Positions 25,337-33,818 of a stretch of 64,000 nt of DNA are shown piece by piece (position 1 is the stretch's first letter; every line of letters begins with the position of its first letter). The notes beneath the pieces are model-generated. The model searched no databases, was not told the DNA's origin, and was given only the letters and a program-made list of their open reading frames with translations. The stretch is from Ferruginibacter paludis (GTDB taxonomy: Bacteria > Bacteroidota > Bacteroidia > Chitinophagales > Chitinophagaceae): contig NZ_JAUFQJ010000003.1 in NCBI RefSeq assembly GCF_030409685.1, forward strand, positions 186,001 to 250,000. The letters run 5' to 3'. Both the position numbers and the translations under genes were made by a program.

Positions 25337-28091
25337 TATAAAAAAATATCGCCACTAAAATCATCACTGCCATTGCCGCAATAAAAAAATACCATTTGTA
25401 ACTCTTGCTTACCAATTCCTGCTGATCCCCTATCAGCACCAGGTGTGCCCAGTATGCCGGACTTTTAAAACGGGTGTCGATTTCGCTGCTGTTTAAATAA
25501 TCAATTTTTGCTTTTTGCAAAGCCTCATCTTTTTTTAATCCCTTCTGCAGGTAATAGTGAAGGCGTTTTATAATAAATGCTGTTGCTATATCATCCGCCT
25601 TCCATAAAGAAGTTATCACGCTCTTGCAACCGGCGTAAGAAAATGCCCTTGACAAACTGATTACACCTTCGCCGCTTACCATTAAGCCATTGCCGGTTTC
25701 ACAGGCACTTAAAATCACCAGTTTTGCAGCCTTTATATCCAGGTTATAAATTTCCCTTTCATATAAACGGTGGCTTGTATCGGCATCGCCTTTTTTACCA
25801 TAAAATTCTATGTAAGATCCCAAAGCATTTGTATCATTTACAACTGCATGTGTGGCAAGATGAATTACAGGATACTGCTGCGACATCGTTTCAAACTGTG
25901 CTTTTGTCGCATGTGAACCGGATAAGACTTCTCCAGGAAGACCATCTATCTCCTCGCCGGATGAAGGAAGTGGCGGCAATATTAGGGAAGCATTGTTCTT
26001 CTCAGAAAACGGAGCCATGGCCAGCACTTGATAATTTATTGACTGCTGACTATTTTTTTCTGGCAAAAGCCCTGCTGTGTAGTTATATGAAATAGCATGT
26101 TTATTAAGCAACAAAGAACCATCAGCTGAATTAAAAAGCATTTCGAAAGGCACGTAACTTATCTCGTTATAGGGGATGATAAGAAGGTGGCGTATGTTTT
26201 TTATTTTTTCAACAACTGGTAAAATCAAATCATTAAAAAGCGCCGCCCCGTATTGCTTCAGCAAGCGTCTGCTGGATGCCGCAGGCGTTTGAAGCTGTTG
26301 CCGCAATGATACTACTGTTAAAAAAAAATCCTCTTTCAGCGGGGCAGATGAATATCCAGCTTCCTTATCGGTTATATAGAAACAGAGCAGGCTGTCAGTT
26401 GTATAATAGTAAGAAAGAATGGCCTCATCATTTGACACCATTTTTTTCCTTAGCATCTCTGTAGTAACAGAAGTGTTGTTAAATTTCAGCTGATGATATA
26501 ACGGATCCTGATCCAGCTTTTCCTGGACTGCAGCAAGATTTATTTCAGCTTCATCGTTTTCTTTCTTCAAAGCGTGCAATGTCACACTATCTTTTGCCTG
26601 GCTTAATTGTATACCCAGTTTAGCAATCTCTGCCTTATATTTTTTTTCAGATGCAAGCAGCCCGGATGGTAATCCTGCCATGGATGACAATTCCTGTTGC
26701 TGAAGTCCGGCCTGCAAAACTGAAGCCTTATTATTTTCCGCAAACATAAAAGCTGTCTGAAGATATTGCTTATCCCTTGTTTGATTGAAGAGACGGATTG
26801 CAACTGCCACCGCCTGCTGCGTTGCAGGACTAACCTTTGTCTTTAAAAACAGCCGGGCATCATCTGAAAAATAAATACGCTCAATGTGTTTTGCTAAGGC
26901 CGCTGCCGAAGTATAAGCATTTAAAGCATATTGCAGATAATGGCGCCCCGGTTGCAAGCTTTCCAACATATTCAACGCACTGGCCTTTGCGGTCAACGCA
27001 TCAAACAACAACGAGAAATTTTGTAAACCGGTAAAAGAGAGTGGGTTGTTTGCAATATTGACATCGTTAAAAAACGGGTACAGGTATTGTATGGCAAGCT
27101 GGTAATCGTTTATTGCTTCAAGAGGCTTGCCGCCTGCAACTTTCAAATCACCTGAATAAGTCAGGTTAACTCCGTAATTAATTTTTGAAGAATAACTTTT
27201 TGCACCAGCGTAAATTGCAGCGGCTTTGTTGATGTAAACGCCAGCGGAGTCATATTTCTTTTGTTCTAAAAAAACCTTTGCTATGGTGTTGTATTTTTCA
27301 AGATCCATCTGGTGAATCTGTCGCAAAAAACGAAGCGCCGTTTCATAATCCCGTTCGCCCATGTAAGCATTTGCCATGTTGTAGTACAATTCATTCAACG
27401 CTATTTTATAAGGCAATACAGTGTTAAAGATTTGAAGTGCTTTTCCATATTCATGCAGCTTCAACCAGGCCGTAGCAATGTTATTTTTATAGTTCACTAT
27501 AAAAAAATCACTGCCTGCTTTTTTATTTTCCACTACCGAAAGCGCCTTTTCAAAATAACGAATACTCTTCCTGTAATCCCCGGTTTCATAATACAACGCT
27601 CCCAATTTATTGAACAGCCTTTCCGACTCGTCTATTGCTGGATAAGTCGCATTGATTGCCTCTGCTTTGGAATAATAATATTTTGCGCTGTCGAGATCAT
27701 TCAGTGTGTAGTGAATGCTTCCTGCATACAAATAGGGTTTAAAAAGCAGGGAGTCTGGCAGATGATTGCCTTTAAAAAAAACAGTTATGGCTTTATTGAA
27801 AAACGAAAGTGCTTGTTGCTGATCATTCGCAGACATTTTTAAAATCCCTGACTTCAGATAACAATCGAGTAATACCGGGGTGTATACATTTTTTTGCTGT
27901 AAGGTCCTGGCGATCTGTTGATAGATTGATAAGGCTGTACTATCTGTGGTCGTGGTAGCATCCGGTGATGCATACAATTTTTCAGCCTGGCGGTACAATT
28001 GTTCGTAGGGAGCAATCTCTTTTATACCCTGGCTTTGCGGAGAAATGAGTACCAGTAATAAAATAAAAAGCAGACAATAGAAACGAAGCAT
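25317..28091 (-). CDS. Membrane-anchored TPR-CHAT (caspase-like) protein
   Basis: 924 residues from the ATG at 28091; the TTG 9 nt upstream is less likely. The signal peptide (MLRFYCLLFILLLVLISPQSQG) predicts export. Residues about 25-430 are TPR-like helix pairs (PYLYAGSIHYTLNDLDSAKYYY, LFNKLGALYYETGDYRKSIRYF, LYYNMANAYMGERDYETALRFL). A helical linker leads to a C-terminal CHAT domain with dyad His748 (IHLATHAVVND) and Cys797 (VILSACETGNG). Near the end is a membrane helix (WYFFIAAMAVMILVAIFF) followed by KKTGQK. The topology therefore places the TPR and CHAT domains in the periplasm. CHAT domains are caspase/separase-related and often proteolytic. It lies 85 nt downstream of a lipoprotein gene with a putative ECF promoter and has no obvious promoter of its own. 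Confidence 0.88.
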   Translation of the reverse strand: MLRFYCLLFILLLVLISPQSQGIKEIAPYEQLYRQAEKLYASPDATTTTDSTALSIYQQIARTLQQKNVYTPVLLDCYLKSGILKMSANDQQQALSFFNKAITVFFKGNHLPDSLLFKPYLYAGSIHYTLNDLDSAKYYYSKAEAINATYPAIDESERLFNKLGALYYETGDYRKSIRYFEKALSVVENKKAGSDFFIVNYKNNIATAWLKLHEYGKALQIFNTVLPYKIALNELYYNMANAYMGERDYETALRFLRQIHQMDLEKYNTIAKVFLEQKKYDSAGVYINKAAAIYAGAKSYSSKINYGVNLTYSGDLKVAGGKPLEAINDYQLAIQYLYPFFNDVNIANNPLSFTGLQNFSLLFDALTAKASALNMLESLQPGRHYLQYALNAYTSAAALAKHIERIYFSDDARLFLKTKVSPATQQAVAVAIRLFNQTRDKQYLQTAFMFAENNKASVLQAGLQQQELSSMAGLPSGLLASEKKYKAEIAKLGIQLSQAKDSVTLHALKKENDEAEINLAAVQEKLDQDPLYHQLKFNNTSVTTEMLRKKMVSNDEAILSYYYTTDSLLCFYITDKEAGYSSAPLKEDFFLTVVSLRQQLQTPAASSRRLLKQYGAALFNDLILPVVEKIKNIRHLLIIPYNEISYVPFEMLFNSADGSLLLNKHAISYNYTAGLLPEKNSQQSINYQVLAMAPFSEKNNASLILPPLPSSGEEIDGLPGEVLSGSHATKAQFETMSQQYPVIHLATHAVVNDTNALGSYIEFYGKKGDADTSHRLYEREIYNLDIKAAKLVILSACETGNGLMVSGEGVISLSRAFSYAGCKSVITSLWKADDIATAFIIKRLHYYLQKGLKKDEALQKAKIDYLNSSEIDTRFKSPAYWAHLVLIGDQQELVSKSYKWYFFIAAMAVMILVAIFFYKKTGQK

Positions 28092-28176
28092 CCGGACCAA
28101 ATTTGAAGCAATGTAATTTTAAATCGGGGTAAATTACAAAACAATCCGGAACTATGATTTCCTGGTAAATTTTGTG

Positions 28177-28998
28177 CTACCTGGCAAGAATAAAAATACA
28201 GGGAGGCCGAGGCTTTGAGGGCTTTCCGGCCACACCAAAAGGTCTGTTTAACGTTAAAGTATTGGAGAGATTGGTTCTGAAAACAGTGCCATTTCTTGAC
28301 TGAATAATGTCATACACTTCCTGGGTAACATCATTAATAGAATCGAAGTAGTATAACTTTACTTTTAATGAATTGAGGGCTTTGCCGCTTTTATCGTTAA
28401 TGCGGTAGTTCATCAGAAACTCGTGGCGGTCGTTATTGGAAGGTGTTGAACCAAATACCCCATTACGAACAGTCTGAGCAAGATTTATTGTACCATTTGA
28501 AACGTTTACCGTACATCCTGCACCGTTGCAATTGGATCCTTCATCGAATAAAGTACCGCTGCCTGAACCCGGTATTGCTGCACCTCTGCCCGCATTGTAC
28601 AATGGCTTTAAAACAGAATCAGCCGTCGTCAGTTTATAAAATCCATCTAAAAAATTAATCCCTGAAATTACCAGTATTGTACTGATGGTGTCTTTACCGC
28701 CAGTTGGCAAAAAAGTAATGCGGTAACGAAGGCCGGTTTCGCTTTTTGAAACATTGATAGCACCCGTGGCAGGATCAATTTCTATTCCTTCCGGGAAGCC
28801 GCCATATTCACCAGCAAGCGCCTGGGTAGGTTTGATAATGTAATCTTCAGCCTGGTCTTTCAGATAAAAAACTGAGTCGCCATAACTGAGTGTAAAACCG
28901 GGTGGTACAACAGGTGTTATCGCCGTATCTTTTTTACATGAAAAGATAACCAAGAGTAAACTGGCAGTAAATAAATATTTCCAGGATTTAACTGACAT
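28177..28998 (-). CDS. Lipoprotein with Ig-like N-terminal domain, unknown function
   Basis: 273 residues with lipobox VIFSC (Cys21). The segment LSYGDSVFYLKDQAEDYIIKPTQALAGEYGGFPEGIEIDPATGAINVSKSETGLRYRITFLP looks like an Ig or cadherin-like domain of the putative-Ig kind common in Bacteroidota lipoproteins (text IEIDPATGAINVSKS). A cysteine pair occurs in CNGAGC. The C-terminal half is beta-rich with no motif I recognise, ending FILAR. It precedes the CHAT gene by 85 nt on the same strand, and I infer co-transcription from the GGTTAC promoter. Confidence 0.72.
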   Translation of the reverse strand: MSVKSWKYLFTASLLLVIFSCKKDTAITPVVPPGFTLSYGDSVFYLKDQAEDYIIKPTQALAGEYGGFPEGIEIDPATGAINVSKSETGLRYRITFLPTGGKDTISTILVISGINFLDGFYKLTTADSVLKPLYNAGRGAAIPGSGSGTLFDEGSNCNGAGCTVNVSNGTINLAQTVRNGVFGSTPSNNDRHEFLMNYRINDKSGKALNSLKVKLYYFDSINDVTQEVYDIIQSRNGTVFRTNLSNTLTLNRPFGVAGKPSKPRPPCIFILAR

Positions 28999-29015
28999 AT
29001 CAAAGTTTTATAGGT

Positions 29016-29044
29016 TGGTCAACGCTGCTTATATAAATGTAACC
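29016..29044 (-). promoter_or_regulatory. Candidate ECF-sigma promoter of the lipoprotein-CHAT unit
   Basis: On the minus strand GGTTACATTT, with TGACCA 17 nt after GGTTAC, ends 17 nt before the lipoprotein ATG. It shares 10 contiguous bases and the spacing with the two plus-strand copies, with one mismatch in the -10-like element. Confidence 0.55.
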
Positions 29045-29129
29045 GGCAATTCAAAAATAAAAAATTAACTCACTTTCTAAAGTGACTGGATATATTTTAA
29101 CAAAATTAAGCAATCGGACAATTTTAAAG

Positions 29130-30257
29130 CTATAGCATTTCCTGAAGCGCTGCCACTACTGCATCTACTTCTGCCTCCGTATTGTTTTTACAAAAACTAA
29201 AACGCACCGTAACCTGGTTGGGGTTATTATTGATTGCCCTTATTACATGGCTACCCTGTTCCACCCCGCTGGTACAGGCACTGCCACCACTGGCGCAAAT
29301 GTTATGGATATCCATATTAAAAAGCAGCATCTCCGACTTTTCTGTTTTAGGAAAACTAACACTCAGCAGCGTATATAAACTTTTGCCGAAAACATCCCCA
29401 TTAAATTCAACACCGGCAACGTACTTTTTTAATGCATCGTGCATATACTTTTTTATACCCCCTATATAAGCACTGTCTTTTTCAAATGCCGCAGTAGCCA
29501 GTTCCAGGGCTTTGGCAAAACCTACTATGCCATAAATATTCTCGGTACCTGCACGCATATTGCGTTCCTGGCCTCCGCCTTGTATCATAGGCTTTATCCG
29601 CACATTTTCATTGATATATAATATCCCTGCCCCTTTTGGACCGTGAAATTTATGGGCTGCACCGGTGATAAAATGTACAGGTGTATTGCGCAGGTCAAAA
29701 GGAAAATGCCCTACCGTTTGAACAGTATCGCAATGAAAAACGGCGTTGTATAATTTACATAAATTGCCCACTGCATGTATATCAAGCATGTTGCCAATTT
29801 CATTGTTGGCGTGCAACAAAGTAACCAATGTTTTTTCTTCAGTTGTGGCCAGTAATTTTCCCAGGTGTTCCAGGTCAACATGACCGTTAGGGAACAATTT
29901 TACATGGCTCACTTTTACGAGCTGTTGGGCAGCTAAATGCTCTACAGTATGTAAAGTGGCATGGTGTTCAATGGCTGAAGTAATAATATGCGTACAACCC
30001 AAATCTTTCACGGCTGCGGTGATGGCTGTATTGCTGCTTTCTGTTCCTCCACTGGTAAAAAATATTTCTGCCGGATGGGCATTTAAAATTTTGGCTACTG
30101 ATTTTCTCGCTTGTTCAATGGCCATCTTTGTTTCGCGGCCATAAGAATAAATAGACGATGGGTTACCAAATTTTTCAACCAGGTAAGGCATCATAGTTTC
30201 CAACACAGCGGGGTCAAGCGATGTTGTTGCAGCATTATCAAAATAAATTCTTGTCAT
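29130..30257 (-). CDS. Cysteine desulfurase (NifS/IscS type)
   Basis: 375 residues, fold-type I PLP enzyme that takes sulfur from cysteine for iron-sulfur clusters and tRNA thiolation. N-terminal IYFDNAATTSLDP and FTSGGTESSNTAI are substrate and PLP-phosphate segments. The PLP lysine lies in AAHKFHGPKGAGILY, and the persulfide cysteine in ASGGSACTSGVEQGSHV. The loop around that cysteine is of the class I (NifS/IscS) type rather than SufS. No iscU, iscR or suf gene is adjacent, so the acceptor is unknown; thiolation of tRNA is one possibility. Confidence 0.92.
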   Translation of the reverse strand: MTRIYFDNAATTSLDPAVLETMMPYLVEKFGNPSSIYSYGRETKMAIEQARKSVAKILNAHPAEIFFTSGGTESSNTAITAAVKDLGCTHIITSAIEHHATLHTVEHLAAQQLVKVSHVKLFPNGHVDLEHLGKLLATTEEKTLVTLLHANNEIGNMLDIHAVGNLCKLYNAVFHCDTVQTVGHFPFDLRNTPVHFITGAAHKFHGPKGAGILYINENVRIKPMIQGGGQERNMRAGTENIYGIVGFAKALELATAAFEKDSAYIGGIKKYMHDALKKYVAGVEFNGDVFGKSLYTLLSVSFPKTEKSEMLLFNMDIHNICASGGSACTSGVEQGSHVIRAINNNPNQVTVRFSFCKNNTEAEVDAVVAALQEML

Positions 30258-30368
30258 AGCAGATGGGTGATGAAGGGCAAATTTGAGTTGTGAATAATGA
30301 AAAAATCAGCAAAATAACAGGTAGTGAAGGAGCTAAAAACTGATTACCCATTCACAATTGACCAGTCA

Positions 30369-31748
30369 CTATATCACTTCATGAATATCTTTCATCAGCC
30401 TTTTGGCGATGTTATCCGCAGTGGTTTCAAAATTGCTTTCCGCATAAATGCGGATGATTGGTTCCGTGTTGCTGGTACGAAGATGTACCCAGTCGTTATC
30501 AAATTCTATCTTCAAACCGTCTTCAGCATTGATCGGCTGATTTTTATATTTGTCCTTGATTTTTTCAAATATGGATTGCACATTGACTCCTGTTGACAAT
30601 GTAATTTTATTCTTGCTGATGAAATAGCCGGGGTAAGTATTTCTTAACTGCTTGATACTTTTTTTGCTGTTGGCAAGATGCGTTAAAAACAAAGCGATGC
30701 CAATTAAAGCATCCCGGCCATAGTGCAGATCAGGTACAATTATTCCCCCGTTGCCTTCACCACCAATTACAGCATTCACTTCCTTCATTTTGTTTACCAC
30801 ATTTACCTCGCCGACTGCGCTCGGAAAATATTCACCGCCATGCATCACCGTAACATCCTTCAATGCTTTGGTGGAAGACATATTGGAAACAGAGTTACCC
30901 TTTCTTTTGCTAAGTACATAATCGGCCACAGCCACCAATGTATATTCTTCACCAAACATGCTGCCGTCTTCACAAACAAAACACAGGCGGTCAACATCCG
31001 GATCTACCGCTATACCAAGGCTGGCATTTTGTTTTACCACTTCTGCACTTAAACCTGTAAGATGCTCTGGTAAAGGTTCAGGATTATGCGCAAATTTGCC
31101 GTTTACTTCTGCATTCAGCACTTCAATTTCTTTAACACCCAATGCCCGTAACAAAGCCGGTACTGCAATGGCGCCCGTACTGTTTACAGCATCAATAACT
31201 ATTTTAAATTTTGCCTTTTTTATGGCGGCAACGTCTACCAAATCGTAATTTACAACAGCATCAATGTGCTTTTGTAAGGCATCTTCATTGGTTGTAGTTA
31301 CGCCGAGTTTATCAACAGGTACAAAAGTAAATTCTTCGGCAGCTGCAATTCTCAATACTTCTGTTCCTTCAGCTGCGTTGATAAATTCTCCTTTGCTGTT
31401 GAGTAGTTTTAAAGCGTTCCATTCTTTTGGATTATGGCTTGCAGTTAGTATGATACCACCAGCAGCATTTTCGAATACCACGGCCATTTCCACGGTTGGC
31501 GTTGTACTATAGTCAAGATCTACCACATCAAATCCAAGTGCATTTAAAGTACTGATAACAAGATTTTTAACCATGGCGCCACTGATGCGTCCGTCACGTC
31601 CCAGCACAATCTTTCTGTTTGCCCCTTCCTTCATTAATAAGGTGCCATAGGCAGCAGTAAACTTAACTACATCCAATGGAGTAAGGTTGTCGTTTGTTTT
31701 GCCCCCGATGGTGCCGCGGATACCTGAAATGCTTTTTATTAATGCCAT
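30369..31748 (-). CDS. glmM: Phosphoglucosamine mutase (phosphohexomutase family)
   Basis: 459 residues. The reading frame opens 76 codons further up, but that extension runs into the end of the upstream gene and is not homologous. A -7 element at 31774-31781 and the start MALIKSISGIRGTIGG support ATG 31748. The phosphoserine is Ser104 in TASHNPKEWNALK, the Mg-binding segment is DPDVDRLCFV, and the sugar loop is GGEGNGGII. The C-terminal phosphate-binding motif is RTSNTEPIIRIYAE. GlmM interconverts glucosamine 6- and 1-phosphates for peptidoglycan. Phosphomannomutase activity cannot be excluded from sequence alone. Confidence 0.88.
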   Translation of the reverse strand: MALIKSISGIRGTIGGKTNDNLTPLDVVKFTAAYGTLLMKEGANRKIVLGRDGRISGAMVKNLVISTLNALGFDVVDLDYSTTPTVEMAVVFENAAGGIILTASHNPKEWNALKLLNSKGEFINAAEGTEVLRIAAAEEFTFVPVDKLGVTTTNEDALQKHIDAVVNYDLVDVAAIKKAKFKIVIDAVNSTGAIAVPALLRALGVKEIEVLNAEVNGKFAHNPEPLPEHLTGLSAEVVKQNASLGIAVDPDVDRLCFVCEDGSMFGEEYTLVAVADYVLSKRKGNSVSNMSSTKALKDVTVMHGGEYFPSAVGEVNVVNKMKEVNAVIGGEGNGGIIVPDLHYGRDALIGIALFLTHLANSKKSIKQLRNTYPGYFISKNKITLSTGVNVQSIFEKIKDKYKNQPINAEDGLKIEFDNDWVHLRTSNTEPIIRIYAESNFETTADNIAKRLMKDIHEVI

Positions 31749-31773
31749 TTGCTGCCAAATATTAGGTGAGCGG

Positions 31774-31781
31774 CAAAGATA
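31774..31781 (-). promoter_or_regulatory. -7 promoter element of glmM
   Basis: TATCTTTG on the minus strand, 25 nt upstream of the chosen ATG. It decides between the two possible starts. Confidence 0.6.
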
Positions 31782-31908
31782 AGAAATACGGCACTGCTTC
31801 CAAAGCCCAAAAACCACCCGCCAGGCAATAGTGAAACCAGCAGCGGTTTTAAAAGCTGATTTTAGGATAGCAATCGTTTGCCTGAATTTCCGTAAAAGAC
31901 TAAATTGC

Positions 31909-33816
31909 TTAATCCTTTTTGACAAATACCAGTTTAGATCTGTCTGACGTGTAAATTTTTGAAAAAAAGTCGGCAAGGAGCACCGCGTCTGTCGCTGGAT
32001 AACGGCCGCTGTTTCGCTGCATAATTCTTACATACGATACTTTTCGTTCGTTTACTTTTATTGTAGAAGAATAGGTTCCGAATTTTGTATCAATGGTCAC
32101 ATTGGCCGGTATACTCTCCGCTGTATACCCTGCAGGTATGGTTATTTCCACCGAATCCACATCTGTAAAGGCATAAGGTATTTTGATATCAAATTTCCTT
32201 TTATCCGCCTGTGTAATTTTTGTGGTGGATTTATTTAGAACGTCGGGAGAAATAAATAATCTTTTACCTGAGATGCTGGCAAAATTATTGGCCGTTAATT
32301 CAAGTTTTTCCGTGACTACCGGCAAGGCGGCTTTCTGTGTAGAATAATTAAAGCTGCTAACATCGTAGGAGGGCAGATTGAGTTCTTCTTTTAAAATTTC
32401 AGCAATCTTTTCTTTATTAACTGCGTCCAGCATTCCCTGTAGTTCATCCTGCTGCTGGGCCTTGTATTTTGTTTCAATACTGGCAGTTAGCTTTCCTTCT
32501 TCATTGACATCAGCGGCAATCTTTCTTGTCTGCAAATTTTCCAGCTTGTTATAATCAGGCGTGTGAACCAGGGTTCCGCCATTTTCATCTACCAGCAGGG
32601 CATAACGGTTGCTTGTAAAACCACTGAGATAACCCATAGGTAAGGTTTGGCTTGTACACTCCAGCCACACCGTATCTTTTGGCTGTGGCACGCAAACAAT
32701 AATGTGATTGAACTGGTTCGATGGGAAGTCAGCCAGTAAAGCCGTACGGTTTTGACCTGCTTTTATCAATGTATAATACGACTTAATACCAGCTTCTTTC
32801 AACAATGAATACATATAGTTGCTAAGTGCTTTGCAATCGCCGTAAGCTTTCGATGCAACATAGCTGGCATCGAAAGTTTGCCATCCGCCGATACCCAATT
32901 GAATACTGATGTAACGGGTATTCTTTTGCATGTACTCATACAAAATTTTAATTTTCTCTTTTGATGAACTAACATTATCTGTAAGTGCATGCACCTGTTG
33001 TTTTATATTAGCCGGCAATTGATCCCGGCCGATATTAAGTGCATAAATAAACTTACCAAATTCCTTCCAGTCGTTCATATTACCGGTGTAATGCTGAATT
33101 TCAAAATTGGAAGGTGCCAGGAAAACAGCGGTCGTAATTTCGTGCCACTCCGGCTGATACCGCTCACTTTCAATGGCGGGCAATTTTTCAACAGACCACT
33201 CATACTGTTGTGATTCTTTCAATAGCGTTTTTTGTGGCTCTTTGTTATAATTAAATACTTTATAACGGAGGTTATAATCCAGCGGACATTCAACAATGAG
33301 TTTACTTTTTTCCACTGCAAAGTTTTCGTCTTCTATTGGGAGCCAATGTGGCAAATAAAAAACACCTTTTAATTCAACTTCTGTTTGGTATTCTACTGTG
33401 TAGGGATACATGCGGCAGTTAAAATTATGGTGCTTAATCCTGGCGTCATCTGCAAGAGAAGATTCTGATGAACCGCTTAAATCCTGCACTTCACTCTTTT
33501 TGAGGGATTTTATCTTTTTCCCATTTTCATCGAATAGTGTGCCTGCAATATTTTCCACCGAAATGAACTGATCATAATTCTCCGTTAATCCAGCTGCATT
33601 TTCACCTGCTGCGTTTAATATGGTAACCGCATATTTATTGTATAAAACCGCCTTGCCCGCATTTTTAATCACCACCCTTAGTTCTTCCATTCTTTTTACA
33701 ACATTGGCGTGCGGAAGTAACTCCGCCGGAATTAACTTTACATCATAATTAGTTTGGGCAAATGCTGATAAAAAGCAAGTAGTACTGAAGAGCGATACTA
33801 AACAATATTTTTTCAT
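31909..33816 (-). CDS. Exported DUF3857 / transglutaminase-like protein (intact triad)
   Basis: 635 residues with signal peptide MKKYCLVSLFSTTCFLSAFAQ. An N-terminal DUF3857 domain (about 25-230) precedes a transglutaminase-like core. The core has Cys328 in AYGDCKALSNYMYSLLKEAGI and His371 in FNHIIVC, then WLECTSQ where an Asp is usual but Glu-Cys is present. A C-terminal beta-domain follows (DVDSVEITIPAGYTAESIP). Transglutaminase-fold proteins with Cys-His can act as peptidases or crosslinkers; the substrate is unknown. It lies 2 nt after the paralogous gene, in one operon. Confidence 0.82.
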   Translation of the reverse strand: MKKYCLVSLFSTTCFLSAFAQTNYDVKLIPAELLPHANVVKRMEELRVVIKNAGKAVLYNKYAVTILNAAGENAAGLTENYDQFISVENIAGTLFDENGKKIKSLKKSEVQDLSGSSESSLADDARIKHHNFNCRMYPYTVEYQTEVELKGVFYLPHWLPIEDENFAVEKSKLIVECPLDYNLRYKVFNYNKEPQKTLLKESQQYEWSVEKLPAIESERYQPEWHEITTAVFLAPSNFEIQHYTGNMNDWKEFGKFIYALNIGRDQLPANIKQQVHALTDNVSSSKEKIKILYEYMQKNTRYISIQLGIGGWQTFDASYVASKAYGDCKALSNYMYSLLKEAGIKSYYTLIKAGQNRTALLADFPSNQFNHIIVCVPQPKDTVWLECTSQTLPMGYLSGFTSNRYALLVDENGGTLVHTPDYNKLENLQTRKIAADVNEEGKLTASIETKYKAQQQDELQGMLDAVNKEKIAEILKEELNLPSYDVSSFNYSTQKAALPVVTEKLELTANNFASISGKRLFISPDVLNKSTTKITQADKRKFDIKIPYAFTDVDSVEITIPAGYTAESIPANVTIDTKFGTYSSTIKVNERKVSYVRIMQRNSGRYPATDAVLLADFFSKIYTSDRSKLVFVKKD

Positions 33817-33818
33817 GG

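Noticed and set aside
30288..30367. TTGTGAAT...ATTCACAA inverted repeat near the cysteine desulfurase
   Set aside because: The arms are 64 nt apart with nothing between that pairs; likely chance.
31749..31976. The 76-codon N-terminal extension of glmM
   Set aside because: It overlaps the end of the upstream DUF3857 gene, contains a -7 element, and adds basic residues unlike any phosphohexomutase start.
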